A stretch of 64,000 nucleotides of DNA from Metabacillus litoralis (GCF_007994985.1 NZ_VOQF01000005.1:62001-126000); one strand, 5' to 3'. Shown: positions 27,271 to 36,020, numbered from the stretch's first letter. The notes: generated from the letters alone by a model not told the origin. Numbers and translations are program-made.

Positions 27271-29229
27271 ATGAAACGTTTATTTTATATTATTGCTTTA
27301 ATCATTTCTTTCTTCTTTTCTTATCATTATAATGCTTTTGCGGCAGATAATCTTGTGACATTTACTGTAACTTCAGATACAGCAGACATATATGAAAAGA
27401 AAAACGGATCTTTAATAGTGATTGGAACATTAGCAAAAGACCAAACGTTTGCTAGTGAAGATGAATATTCAAGTTGGCATCAGTTCAGGATTGCAGGAAA
27501 AGAAATGTATATAAATAAAGGAGATACGACAACACAAACCAAACAAAAAAAATCAACACATATAAATCATACTGCAAGAGAGTTTACCCTTAACACTAAT
27601 GTTACAGTTTACGATAATTCAGGAAGTACTTTAAAGCCAATGGGTGTATTGAATGCAGGTTCAAGTTATAAATCTTTAAAGGAATATTCAAGCTGGATTA
27701 GCATTCAACTATCAGATCGGATTGGTTATATTAGAAAATCAGAGGTATCTACAGGATTTACGGCAAAAGACTCTTACTTCAAGGTTCTTGAAGATCTTAA
27801 TGTATATAAAAAAACTTCAAAAGGTCTTACTAAGGTAGGGATTCTTGAGGAAGGTCAAGTATATCCTCGTTTAAAAGGATTTACAGATTGGCATCAAATA
27901 CAATTTAACCAAGGCGAAGCATATGTTAACAAAGATAATACTATCCCAGTTAGTTCTTCTACTTTACGCAATGAAGTAAATCAATATGGAGACTCGACTT
28001 TCTTCGTGTCTACCACAAAACAAACTGTTATATATGACAATACATCTGGTCGGTTAACTCCTTTTGCGGAATTTTTAGATAATGTGACACTTTCAGTAGT
28101 AAAGGAATATAGTGGCTGGTATGAAGTGGATTTTGCAAACCGTAAGGGATTTATTAAAAAAGAAAATACAAAATTACTTTTCAGTAACGAGATAGGTTAT
28201 TTCAAGGCAAACGTTAATACTGGCATATATGTAAAAGGAAAATCAGGGCTTAAACATATAGGTACGATTCAAAAAGGGCAAGTATATCCAATTGAAAAAC
28301 ACTACAGTAGTTGGCTTGCTATTTCATTAAATGGAAAAATAGCATATATTCAAAAGTCTAAAACATCGCCAGTCCAAAATGGTTCATTAAAGAACGAAGT
28401 AAAACAAAAAGAAGTCTCTATTGGTACAATTAAAATGAATAAATCCACAATAGTTTATGATAATACGACAGGTAGTCTAGTTCCATTCGCTACTTTAAAT
28501 AACTCAACAATAGTAAATGTGACTCAAGCTTACACCGGTTGGTTTAAAGTAGAAATAGCAGGAAGATACGGATACATTAATAGAGAGAATGCAATATTTG
28601 AAAGTCACTTTGACAAGTATTTGATTAGTAAGAATATCGATTCTAAACAAATTCTTGTTGTGGAGTCAAAAAATAGTTCTTCTATTTATGCAACATTGAG
28701 TATGTATGAAAAAGAAGGAGATTCTTGGCGGAGAACCTTGAAGACAAGTGCTGTATTAGGAAAGAATGGTTCTAGTGGAAATAAACGTGAGGGCGATGGA
28801 AAAACACCTATTGGTTTATATCCTTTAAGAGATGCATTTGGCATAAAAACTAAGCCTTCTAAAGTTAACTACCCTTATACTAAAACTACTAAAAATGATT
28901 ATTGGGTCGATGATCCTACTTCATCTGATTATAATAAAGGAATAACATATAAAGGTGATCCTTCAACAAAGTGGAACTCTTTTGAAAGAATGTCAAACTC
29001 ACTTTATCAATATGGAGTTATTATTGGTTATAATGATGATCCAGTTATTAAAGGTAAAGGTAGTGCTATTTTCCTTCATGTCTGGAGAAACTCTGCTAGC
29101 CCAACACTTGGATGTGTTGCTATAGCAGAAACCAAGCTAGTTAATGTCCTTCAAAATTTAAAGGTGGAAAAAAATCCACATATCTTAATTGGGACAAAAG
29201 CCTCAAACCCCACTGTATATACTGAGTAA
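27271..29229 (+). CDS. Secreted L,D-transpeptidase (YkuD) with three N-terminal A-B SH3-like dyads
   Basis: Forms or remodels peptide cross-links in peptidoglycan through a catalytic Cys. The start is ATG 27271, after GGAGGT; an earlier in-frame ATG at 27214 has no ribosome site. A signal peptide (KRLFYIIALI) is followed by three A-B dyads (residues about 30-448). The YkuD domain occupies the last 190 residues: GDGKTPIGLYPL, His603 (FLHVW) and Cys615 (TLGCVAI). The usual YkuD motif has Ser-His-Gly-Cys; here it is Pro-Thr-Leu-Gly-Cys, so the second His is not conserved. L,D-transpeptidases of this wider (ErfK/YbiS) group are found in spore and vegetative walls. Confidence 0.88.
   Translation: MKRLFYIIALIISFFFSYHYNAFAADNLVTFTVTSDTADIYEKKNGSLIVIGTLAKDQTFASEDEYSSWHQFRIAGKEMYINKGDTTTQTKQKKSTHINHTAREFTLNTNVTVYDNSGSTLKPMGVLNAGSSYKSLKEYSSWISIQLSDRIGYIRKSEVSTGFTAKDSYFKVLEDLNVYKKTSKGLTKVGILEEGQVYPRLKGFTDWHQIQFNQGEAYVNKDNTIPVSSSTLRNEVNQYGDSTFFVSTTKQTVIYDNTSGRLTPFAEFLDNVTLSVVKEYSGWYEVDFANRKGFIKKENTKLLFSNEIGYFKANVNTGIYVKGKSGLKHIGTIQKGQVYPIEKHYSSWLAISLNGKIAYIQKSKTSPVQNGSLKNEVKQKEVSIGTIKMNKSTIVYDNTTGSLVPFATLNNSTIVNVTQAYTGWFKVEIAGRYGYINRENAIFESHFDKYLISKNIDSKQILVVESKNSSSIYATLSMYEKEGDSWRRTLKTSAVLGKNGSSGNKREGDGKTPIGLYPLRDAFGIKTKPSKVNYPYTKTTKNDYWVDDPTSSDYNKGITYKGDPSTKWNSFERMSNSLYQYGVIIGYNDDPVIKGKGSAIFLHVWRNSASPTLGCVAIAETKLVNVLQNLKVEKNPHILIGTKASNPTVYTE
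27359..28614 (+). repeat. Three A-B dyads in the L,D-transpeptidase
   Basis: A modules with YSSWHQF, FTDWHQI and YSSWLAI; B modules with YSSWISI, YSGWYEV and YTGWFKV. More divergent than in the protease and glucosaminidase, but with the same order and spacing. Confidence 0.8.
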
Positions 29230-29311
29230 GAGGAATTTGTAGAATATTGTAATTTGTGCTAATTTATGAAGAGAAACTTATTTTATAAAAATAAAAGGAG
29301 TATTTAATAAC

Positions 29312-30457
29312 ATGACTCGTAAAATAAAAGTAATGACAATATTCGGAACAAGACCTGAAGCAATTAAAATGGCACCACTTGTTCTTGAATTAGAAAAATA
29401 TCCAGAAGAAATTGAGTCAATTGTGACGGTTACTGCACAGCATCGTCAAATGCTTGATCAAGTTCTTGAACTATTTAAAGTAACACCAGATCATGATTTA
29501 AATATTATGAAGGATCGTCAAACCCTAACAGGTGTGACAACTCGTGCTCTAGAAGGTCTTGATGAGGTTATGAAGGATGTTAAGCCGGACCTTGTCCTTG
29601 TGCATGGTGATACGACAACTACATTTGTTGCCAGCTTAGCGGCATTATACAATCAAATTGCAGTGGGTCACGTTGAAGCTGGGCTGCGAACTTGGAATAA
29701 GTACTCTCCATTCCCTGAGGAAGTAAATAGACAAATTACTGGGGTTATCGCTGATCTTCATTTTTCACCAACGGATAAATCAGAACAAAATCTACTTCAG
29801 GAAAACAAGAAGGCTGAAACGATTTACGTGACAGGTAATACAGCGATTGATGCATTAAAAACGACTGTTAACGATTCGTACACTCATGAAGTCTTAGATA
29901 AAGTAGGGTCTGATCGAATGATTTTGTTAACGGCTCACCGTCGTGAAAATCTAGGTGAACCGATGAGAAATATGTTCCGTGCAATTAAGCGCCTTGTAAC
30001 AGAGCATGATGATGTTCAAGTCGTTTATCCAGTTCATTTAAACCCTGCTGTTCGTGAAGTAGCTGATGAAATCCTAGGAGATGATTCTAGAATTCATTTA
30101 ATTGAACCACTTGGTGTATATGATTTCCATAACTTTGCTTCACGTGCTTTTATCATTTTAACAGACTCCGGTGGTGTACAAGAGGAAGCTCCATCATTAG
30201 GTGTTCCAGTGCTTGTATTACGTGATACAACTGAGCGACCAGAGGGAATTGAAGCTGGTACGTTAAAGTTAGCAGGAACTGATGAAGAGACGATCTATTC
30301 AATGGCTTACGAGCTATTAAATGATAATGAAGCATATAACAAGATGTCTAAAGCTTCAAATCCATATGGAGATGGAAATGCTTCAAACCGCATTGTTAGA
30401 GCGATTCTTCATCATTTCGGCAAGCGAGACGAAAAACCGGAAGCCTTCCGACCATAA
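29312..30457 (+). CDS. mnaA: UDP-N-acetylglucosamine 2-epimerase (non-hydrolysing)
   Basis: Interconverts UDP-GlcNAc and UDP-ManNAc in the cytoplasm. The N-terminus IFGTRPEAIKMAPLV, the core HGDTTTTFVASLAA and HVEAGLRT, and the later LTAHRRENLG and LTDSGGVQEEAPSLGVPVL are all standard for WecB/MnaA. Length is 381 aa, as in the family, and AAAAGGAGT precedes the ATG. In B. subtilis mnaA (yvyH) supplies ManNAc for the TagA linkage step and lies in this same arc near gtaB and tagO. Here it could feed both linkage-unit synthesis and the ManNAcA made by the dehydrogenase at 8400. It is monocistronic. Confidence 0.95.
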   Translation: MTRKIKVMTIFGTRPEAIKMAPLVLELEKYPEEIESIVTVTAQHRQMLDQVLELFKVTPDHDLNIMKDRQTLTGVTTRALEGLDEVMKDVKPDLVLVHGDTTTTFVASLAALYNQIAVGHVEAGLRTWNKYSPFPEEVNRQITGVIADLHFSPTDKSEQNLLQENKKAETIYVTGNTAIDALKTTVNDSYTHEVLDKVGSDRMILLTAHRRENLGEPMRNMFRAIKRLVTEHDDVQVVYPVHLNPAVREVADEILGDDSRIHLIEPLGVYDFHNFASRAFIILTDSGGVQEEAPSLGVPVLVLRDTTERPEGIEAGTLKLAGTDEETIYSMAYELLNDNEAYNKMSKASNPYGDGNASNRIVRAILHHFGKRDEKPEAFRP

Positions 30458-30460
30458 AGA

Positions 30461-30500
30461 AAAAGACGACTTAGTTGATTTTTAACTGGTCGTCTTTTTT
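30461..30500 (+). terminator. Terminator after mnaA
   Basis: AAAAGACGAC/GTCGTCTTTT stem followed by further T. Confidence 0.88.
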
Positions 30501-30559
30501 TGTTTTTGTAACTTTTTTCCTTATTCACCGTCTGTTTAAGTGTAAAAGGAGGAGATTAA

Positions 30560-31306
30560 ATGAAAAAAATCGTATTCATTTTTATTCTTATATTTGGTTT
30601 AGTAGGTTGTTCAATTGAAACATCAAATACAACTAAAGATATAAAAAAACAACCAATTTTCTACGAAATAGAAAATAATGGACTTTTACTAAAAGCAGAA
30701 CTCTCAACCAATACTCTTGAACCTAATAAGAATTTAAAGATCAAAGCAACAGTAGAAAACATAGGTGATAAAGCTGTTCATTATAACAGTAGGTGCGGTA
30801 ATCCACTATGGATCTCTGCCGGATCTCCTACAGAACATTTGGGACTATGGGATGGCATTGAAAATAATACTGGGTGTAGAGACATCTATAATCCAGATGA
30901 TATTGTGTCGTTAGAACCTGGTGAAATTCTATCTAAGGAAATTACCTATCATCCAAAAATCATGGTAGATCAAAAAGATCTACTTGATGCTCCTGAAGGG
31001 GATTACAATGTCACTTTTTCACTTGATACAGAGGAGAAAATAAATTTGAATGGTCATTATCCAATTGTAGTAAAGGATACTGATTTTCCTTTACTTCCAA
31101 TAAAAGAAGCAATTGACGTAGCCAAACAACATCCAGAAGTGGTGAAGTGGATGAATCGAATAGACCAACAGTATGAAAGAGAAGAATCAATCCTTACTGA
31201 AGGGAAATGGCATATTATTTTTAAAAGCAATCATAGTCAATATGATCGAATCATTATTGCTGTAGACTATGAAACGGGTGAGGTGAGAAATATCCATGAA
31301 GAGTGA
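30560..31306 (+). CDS. Lipoprotein with a BsuPI-like domain
   Basis: A 248-residue predicted lipoprotein. The signal sequence ends in a good lipobox, LVGC. The mature N-terminal half has an all-beta pattern like the BsuPI/intracellular proteinase inhibitor domain (GLLLKAELSTNTLEP, LKIKATVENIGDKAVHY). The C-terminal 70 residues, ending VDYETGEVRNI, resemble a PepSY-type segment. An AAAGGAGGAG site precedes the ATG. Two Cys in the mature part may form a disulphide. The function is unknown. It could inhibit the secreted protease encoded nearby, but nothing in the sequence shows that. A terminator overlaps its stop codon. Confidence 0.7.
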   Translation: MKKIVFIFILIFGLVGCSIETSNTTKDIKKQPIFYEIENNGLLLKAELSTNTLEPNKNLKIKATVENIGDKAVHYNSRCGNPLWISAGSPTEHLGLWDGIENNTGCRDIYNPDDIVSLEPGEILSKEITYHPKIMVDQKDLLDAPEGDYNVTFSLDTEEKINLNGHYPIVVKDTDFPLLPIKEAIDVAKQHPEVVKWMNRIDQQYEREESILTEGKWHIIFKSNHSQYDRIIIAVDYETGEVRNIHEE

Positions 31307-31330
31307 GAATCTTTTTACTCTTTTGTTTGT
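31299..31330 (+). terminator. Terminator after the lipoprotein gene
   Basis: Ten-base stem AAGAGTGAGA/TTTTACTCTT with two G-T pairs, loop ATCT, followed by TTGTTTG. It begins inside the last codons of the lipoprotein gene. Confidence 0.6.
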
Positions 31331-31337
31331 AGTGTGA

Positions 31338-31514
31338 AATGGACGCTTTTCCGTAGGTCATAATGAGGCTATTCAAAACAATTCATCAGCAGATAAGCCT
31401 ACTAGTCTTACATTTAGAGTAAGCCATAAAGATAGTAGTATACAGGTAAAAAAAGATTTTGAGTATCCCTTTAGCTAAGAATTACCAAAAGAGCTTAATA
31501 ATAGAAGTTATTAA
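31338..31514 (+). pseudogene. Decayed small gene between two lipoprotein-like genes
   Basis: One frame reads protein-like sequence containing SLTFRVSHKDSSIQ, then a TAA at 31476, then continues with ELPKELNNRSY to a second TAA at 31512. There is no start codon and an in-frame TGA lies just upstream at 31335. This is best read as the remnant of a lipoprotein-type gene like its neighbours. The family is not recognised. Confidence 0.4.
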
Positions 31515-31551
31515 CCTATGATTTCGTCATAGTTAAAAAGGGAGGATATTT

Positions 31552-32049
31552 ATGAAGAACATTCAAATGAAATTACTGTTATTTATAATCGTTATAACAT
31601 CAATCTTTATTGCAGGTTATACTAATTCACAAAATAATTCTATGCCAGATGACTTTAATTTTAGTCTTAATTACGGAATAAATGGAAAACAAAAAATAGA
31701 TACATTTAATAATGTTGTTGTTAAAGACCTTGTTGAAGATGGAACAAAAGAAGCTAACATTTTACTTACTAAACGAGAAAAACAAATAATTTATGATGAA
31801 ATGATTAAACTGGATATAATGGGTGAATTAAATTTGGAGGAAGAAAAAGAGTGTGAAACACAGCCATCCTCCCTTTCGAAATGGAATATCCATATGAATG
31901 GGGAAACTAAAAGCTTTAATTATACAACTTTCTGTGAAATTCCAGATGATGCGCTAAATTTGATTAGACTTGAAGATTTTATTCACAGTATTATTTCAAA
32001 TAAAGAAGAGTATAAGGAATTACCTGATGCTAATGGAGCATATATGTGA
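31552..32049 (+). CDS. Small exported protein with a defective lipobox
   Basis: 165 aa preceded by AAGGGAGGA. The N-terminus is a hydrophobic signal (LLLFIIVITSIFIAG) after a Lys. At the place where a lipobox Cys is expected the sequence reads IAGYTNSQ, so Tyr (TAT) stands where Cys (TGT) would be; one base change would restore it. The mature part has no recognised domain and two Cys (ECETQ, FCEIP). It may therefore be secreted or held as a membrane anchor rather than lipidated. No clear family. Decayed frames flank it on both sides. Confidence 0.55.
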   Translation: MKNIQMKLLLFIIVITSIFIAGYTNSQNNSMPDDFNFSLNYGINGKQKIDTFNNVVVKDLVEDGTKEANILLTKREKQIIYDEMIKLDIMGELNLEEEKECETQPSSLSKWNIHMNGETKSFNYTTFCEIPDDALNLIRLEDFIHSIISNKEEYKELPDANGAYM

Positions 32050-32184
32050 TTTTTGTTGACCGGGTACGATAGGTGAAAATGAATGCGCCGCATTTTTGCT
32101 GTGCGATTTATGGTTGGGTAAAAATCGACAGATTTATCTAAATTTTTTAAACTAGTGGAATACTAATAAAAAGATTATAAAAGA

Positions 32185-32346
32185 ATGTTAGTTGAGCTAA
32201 ATTGGGTTATCACCTATCAGAGTGGAAATGGTGAAACGTATGAGTTATTTATACCAATTGACTCAGTAAAAGGGAAGATAGAGAACGTCACTGAAATTAT
32301 GTCTTACTTAAAAAAGTTTGAGATCAACAATCTCAAACTTTTTTAA
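32185..32346 (+). pseudogene. Small frame or C-terminal remnant before the terminator
   Basis: A 53-codon frame starting at ATG 32185 with no convincing ribosome site. It reads natural-looking sequence (WVITYQSGNGETYELFIP, then KIENVTEIMSYLKK) and ends inside the terminator hairpin. Upstream the frame continues for only five codons. I read it as the end of a degraded gene. The rest of 32050-32184 shows no coding pattern. Confidence 0.35.
32310..32344. terminator. Bidirectional terminator between convergent transcripts
   Basis: Perfect 14-base stem AAAAAAGTTTGAGA/TCTCAAACTTTTTT with loop TCAACAA. It serves the plus-strand remnant and the minus-strand glycosyltransferase gene. Confidence 0.85.
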
Positions 32347-32350
32347 TTGG

Positions 32351-33577
32351 TTATGTGTCTTGAAACTTCCTTTTGTTATTTGTCGTCAAATGCTCTAGAG
32401 TCTCAGCTAACTCATTCGCCTGAGTTTCCCGATTAAACGACTCCAGAAGCCGATTCTTAACATGCTGCTTTATTTCCTTTAATTGTTCTGGATGGCTTTG
32501 TGCATATTTTAATGCTCGAACAAATTCATCTGGATTTTCAGGCTCATAGTAAAATCCTGCTTTGTGCTTTTCAACAATTTCGCGAGCTTCACCATCTACA
32601 CCGATCAGCATCGGAGTTGACATCGACATATAGTCAAAGACTTTAGAAGGTATCGTGATTTCAAACAAAGGATGCTTTTTCAGAGATACAATTCCAATAT
32701 CAGCAGCTTCGTAATACCCTAAAAGCTCATCCTTTTTTTTGCTATCTATAAACATCACGTTTGAAAGGTTTCGAGATGTTGCTTGTTCCATTAGGGGCTG
32801 TTTCTCAACACCTTCACCGATGAACATAAAAGCAAATGTTGGGTCATCCTTTAGTAGTTCAGCAGCCATTATAACGGTTGACAAGCCTTGAGCCGCACCG
32901 ATGTTTCCAGCATATAGTACAAGAAATTTGCCTTCAATATTATATTTCGTCTTTAAAGAAAGTGATCCTTGTGACTGTGGTAATGAGTCCGGATTTACTC
33001 CATTTGGTATGACCGTAATCTTTTCTTCTGGTATTCCTTGGTCAATAAGACGCTGTTTATATCCTTGTGTTACAACAATAATGTGGTCTGCTTTTTTATA
33101 AAGAAAGCTTTCAAGCTTTCGAGCAAGATTTAGAAGTTTTTTATTTTCGAACTGTCCTAAAAGTTCGGCAAAGTCTACCCACAAATCCCGAATTTCGAAC
33201 ACGAATTTTGTTTTGTGTACTTTGCTTAAAAAGTAACCTGTTACTCCCTGAAATAATTGAGGAGATGTTGCATAGATAACATCAGGTTTTTTTATGAACA
33301 AGCCTGATAAACAGCTAGAAACCATAAAGGATAAGTAATTTGCAAGTCTACGTATTGAGCTTGTTTTTGTATCTCTTATACGAAAAGATCGATAAACAGT
33401 TAGATGGTTAACCTTTTCCTTTTTAAATACCTTTTTTATCGGCTTTGAATTAGGGAAGGTTGTTAGCACATGTACATCATGACCTAAGTTTGCTAGATTT
33501 GAACTCATATCATAAGCTCGTCCTTGTGCCGCACCTATTTCAGGTGGAAAATGCTGAGTAATATAGACTATTTTCAT
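32351..33577 (-). CDS. GT4 family glycosyltransferase (WbuB-like)
   Basis: 408 aa GT-B enzyme. The N-terminal MKIVYITQHFPPEIGAAQGR and FEIRDLWVDFAELLG match the WbuB/fucosaminyltransferase-like branch of GT4. The C-terminal part has VLYAGNIGAAQGLST and an acidic motif region around FEITIPSKVFDYMSM. The ATG at 33577, with AAAGGG upstream on the minus strand, is chosen over an in-frame upstream ATG at 33613. It is transcribed divergently from another GT4 gene, with about 100 bases between them that must hold both promoters. It probably acts on a lipid-linked glycan at the membrane; donor unknown. Confidence 0.85.
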   Translation of the reverse strand: MKIVYITQHFPPEIGAAQGRAYDMSSNLANLGHDVHVLTTFPNSKPIKKVFKKEKVNHLTVYRSFRIRDTKTSSIRRLANYLSFMVSSCLSGLFIKKPDVIYATSPQLFQGVTGYFLSKVHKTKFVFEIRDLWVDFAELLGQFENKKLLNLARKLESFLYKKADHIIVVTQGYKQRLIDQGIPEEKITVIPNGVNPDSLPQSQGSLSLKTKYNIEGKFLVLYAGNIGAAQGLSTVIMAAELLKDDPTFAFMFIGEGVEKQPLMEQATSRNLSNVMFIDSKKKDELLGYYEAADIGIVSLKKHPLFEITIPSKVFDYMSMSTPMLIGVDGEAREIVEKHKAGFYYEPENPDEFVRALKYAQSHPEQLKEIKQHVKNRLLESFNRETQANELAETLEHLTTNNKRKFQDT

Positions 33578-33675
33578 AGAAGACCCTTTCCATAAAAAAT
33601 TAGGAATTATCAATATTATAGTGTAAAGTATAAATGGAAAAGTTACAACTTGGATATGTAAAAGGATATGATATT

Positions 33676-34797
33676 ATGACGAAAATTTGTGTTTTAACAA
33701 CAGTTCATCATGCTTATGATGGACGAATTTACCATAAGCAATGTAAATCATTAAAAAATGCAGGCTATGATGTGACACTATTAGCACCTAAGCCTGACAG
33801 GGAAATAGCAAACGATGATATAAAGCTTGTTCCAATAGAGAAACCAAAGAAAGAGTGGAAAAGATTTTTACGTGCATTTACTGTTTTTCAAATGGCGAAG
33901 AAAACAAATGCCGATCTTTATCATTTTCACGATCCAGAGCTTTTGCCTGTTGGAGTATTATTACGTATTTTTACGAAGAAGCCAGTAATTTTTGATGTGC
34001 ATGAACACTACCCTAATGCAATAATGAGTAAGAAGTATTTGAAAAAGTGGATAAAGCATCCTGTTAGACTGGTTTATGAGTTGATCGAGAAAATATCACT
34101 ACCAATACTTTCAGGTGTGATCTATACAACTGAAGAAGTTGGTGAAAGATATCAACGGTATACATCATGTAAAATTGAAAACTATCCACTACCGGACATG
34201 TTTCCTCCTATTAAATCAGGATCCAAGGAGGAGGATTATATCTTATATTTAGGGGGTATTACCCCTATTAGAGGCATTGAAGAATTGGTAGTCGGATTTG
34301 CTCATGCTGTTAAGCTAAAGCCAGAAGCTAAGCTTGTATTTGTTGGAAGTTTCGAATCTACTGCCTTTGAAAAAAAAATTCATGAACTAGTTTTTGAAAA
34401 TGGATTAAAAGATAAAGTTTTATTTAAGGGTAAAGTTCCTTATGAAAAGATTGAAGAGCATTTGGCTAAGGCATCTATTGGTATTATTCCCTATTTACCA
34501 GTACCAAACCATTTAGTTTGCTTACCGAATAAACTTTTTGAATATATGGCAGCTGGAGTTGCAGTTATTGCATCAGATTTTCCTCATTATCGAAAAGTGG
34601 TAGAATCGTCTAATAGTGGATTGATGATAAATCCTGAACGACCACAATCCATAGCAAAAGCTATTCTCACTTTATTAGAGGATCCAGAACAGGTGAGAGT
34701 ATTAGGGGAAAGTGGAAAAGGAGCTTTCGCCGAAAAATATAATTGGGATATTGAAGAAAAAAAACTTTTAGCTTTTTATAAAAAACTTCTTAAATAG
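33676..34797 (+). CDS. GT4 family glycosyltransferase
   Basis: 373 aa GT-B enzyme. The N-terminal half carries DGRIYHKQCKSL and HFHDPELLPVG. The C-terminal half carries YLGGITPIRGIEEL and the donor-site segment CLPNKLFEYMAAGVAVIAS. The chosen ATG 33676 follows AAAGGA by nine bases; the earlier in-frame ATG at 33634 has no ribosome site. It lies between a divergent glycosyltransferase gene and tagO, so a role in extending the undecaprenyl-linked chain begun by TagO is likely. Acceptor and sugar are not identifiable. Confidence 0.82.
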   Translation: MTKICVLTTVHHAYDGRIYHKQCKSLKNAGYDVTLLAPKPDREIANDDIKLVPIEKPKKEWKRFLRAFTVFQMAKKTNADLYHFHDPELLPVGVLLRIFTKKPVIFDVHEHYPNAIMSKKYLKKWIKHPVRLVYELIEKISLPILSGVIYTTEEVGERYQRYTSCKIENYPLPDMFPPIKSGSKEEDYILYLGGITPIRGIEELVVGFAHAVKLKPEAKLVFVGSFESTAFEKKIHELVFENGLKDKVLFKGKVPYEKIEEHLAKASIGIIPYLPVPNHLVCLPNKLFEYMAAGVAVIASDFPHYRKVVESSNSGLMINPERPQSIAKAILTLLEDPEQVRVLGESGKGAFAEKYNWDIEEKKLLAFYKKLLK

Positions 34798-34876
34798 TAA
34801 ATTTTTCTTACTCATGTTTCTTCAATATGTTTTTGTCCTTTTGTTCATGCTAATAATAAACTTAAGAAAAAAACAA

Positions 34877-34904
34877 TTGAAAGTTAAAGAAAATTTGCTA
34901 TGAT
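34877..34904 (+). promoter_or_regulatory. Candidate sigma-A promoter of tagO
   Basis: TTGAAA (34877-34882), a 16-base spacer and TATGAT (34899-34904), 40 bases before the ATG. Confidence 0.6.
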
Positions 34905-34943
34905 GGAGGAAGTGTAAATTTCTCACTAAAGTGGGGGTAAACG

Positions 34944-36020
34944 ATGCATTCTTATATTGACTATATTGTAGCATTTATTCTTTCCTTTGCTGTAGCTGTT
35001 CTTATTACACCTTTGGTAAAGAAAATTGCGATAAAAATTGGTGCTACAGATCAACCAAATACACGCAAAATTCATAAGGAAATTATGCCGAGAATGGGTG
35101 GACTTGCCATTTTCATTGGTGTAATTGCTGGTTTTTTATATTTAAAACCCCAATCACTATATATGACTGAAGTAATTATTGGGGCATTCATTATTATTTT
35201 GATTGGAATTCTGGATGATCGCTTCACATTACAAGCACGTTATAAATTTTTAGGGCAGTTAATTGCAGCAATCGTTGTTGCTTCATCAGGCTTATTGGTA
35301 GATAAATTTACAATACCTTTTTTCGGAATTGTTCAGTTAGATTTTTGGAGTTATCCTGTAACTGTTTTATGGATTGTTGCGATAACAAATGCCATCAATT
35401 TAATTGATGGTCTAGATGGCTTAGCTGCAGGTGTATCATCAATTGCTATGACGAGTATTCTTATTATGGCGTTTGCAGATTCTCAAATTGTTGTTATAGC
35501 TCTATGTACGATATTAATTGGTAGTTCATTAGGTTTTCTTGTTCATAATTTTTACCCAGCAAAAATATTTATGGGTGATACGGGCGCTTTATTTTTAGGG
35601 TACTCAATCTCTATTATTTCAATGTTAGGATTGTTTAAAAACCTTACATTATTCAGCTTTGTTATTCCAATTATTGTCTTAGCTGTTCCGATTTTCGACA
35701 CAGTTTTTGCGATAATTAGGAGATTTTTAAATAAACGAAGTATAGCAGCTCCAGATAAGCTGCATCTCCATTATTGCCTTGTAGATCTTGGCTTCAGTCA
35801 TAGAACATCTGTATTGATTATCTATTTCTTTAGCGCATGCTTTGGCTTTTCGGCGATAATCTTCTCAAATGCAACCTTATGGCTTTCATTGCTTCTTATG
35901 ATGATCTTATTGCTTGCGATTCAGTTTATTGCAGAATTAGTTGGTTTAATTGGCATGAACCGTAAACCACTCATTAATACATTTAGAAGATTAACAGCTG
36001 ACAAAAAGCCGGATAACTAA
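34944..36020 (+). CDS. tagO: Undecaprenyl-phosphate N-acetylglucosaminyl-1-phosphate transferase
   Basis: Starts wall teichoic acid and other wall glycopolymers by moving GlcNAc-1-phosphate to undecaprenyl phosphate at the membrane. It has 358 aa with about ten transmembrane helices. Signatures are DQPNTRKIHKEIMPRMGG, the DD pair in GILDDR, NLIDGLDGLAAG, KIFMGDTGALFLG and the cytoplasmic His loop LHLHY. These define the MraY/WecA/TagO family, and the HKEIMPRMGG form is TagO-like. Position next to an LCP gene, yvyE and degSU is the same as in B. subtilis. A strong terminator shared with the convergent LCP gene follows. Confidence 0.93.
   Translation: MHSYIDYIVAFILSFAVAVLITPLVKKIAIKIGATDQPNTRKIHKEIMPRMGGLAIFIGVIAGFLYLKPQSLYMTEVIIGAFIIILIGILDDRFTLQARYKFLGQLIAAIVVASSGLLVDKFTIPFFGIVQLDFWSYPVTVLWIVAITNAINLIDGLDGLAAGVSSIAMTSILIMAFADSQIVVIALCTILIGSSLGFLVHNFYPAKIFMGDTGALFLGYSISIISMLGLFKNLTLFSFVIPIIVLAVPIFDTVFAIIRRFLNKRSIAAPDKLHLHYCLVDLGFSHRTSVLIIYFFSACFGFSAIIFSNATLWLSLLLMMILLLAIQFIAELVGLIGMNRKPLINTFRRLTADKKPDN

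Noticed and set aside
31296-31337. A short frame starting ATG 31296 with AGGTGAG upstream, MKSENLFTLLFVV, joined in frame through a TGA to the remnant at 31338.
   Set aside because: The bases 31299-31322 form a terminator hairpin for the lipoprotein gene, so the apparent signal-peptide start is more likely its T-rich stem than a coding start.
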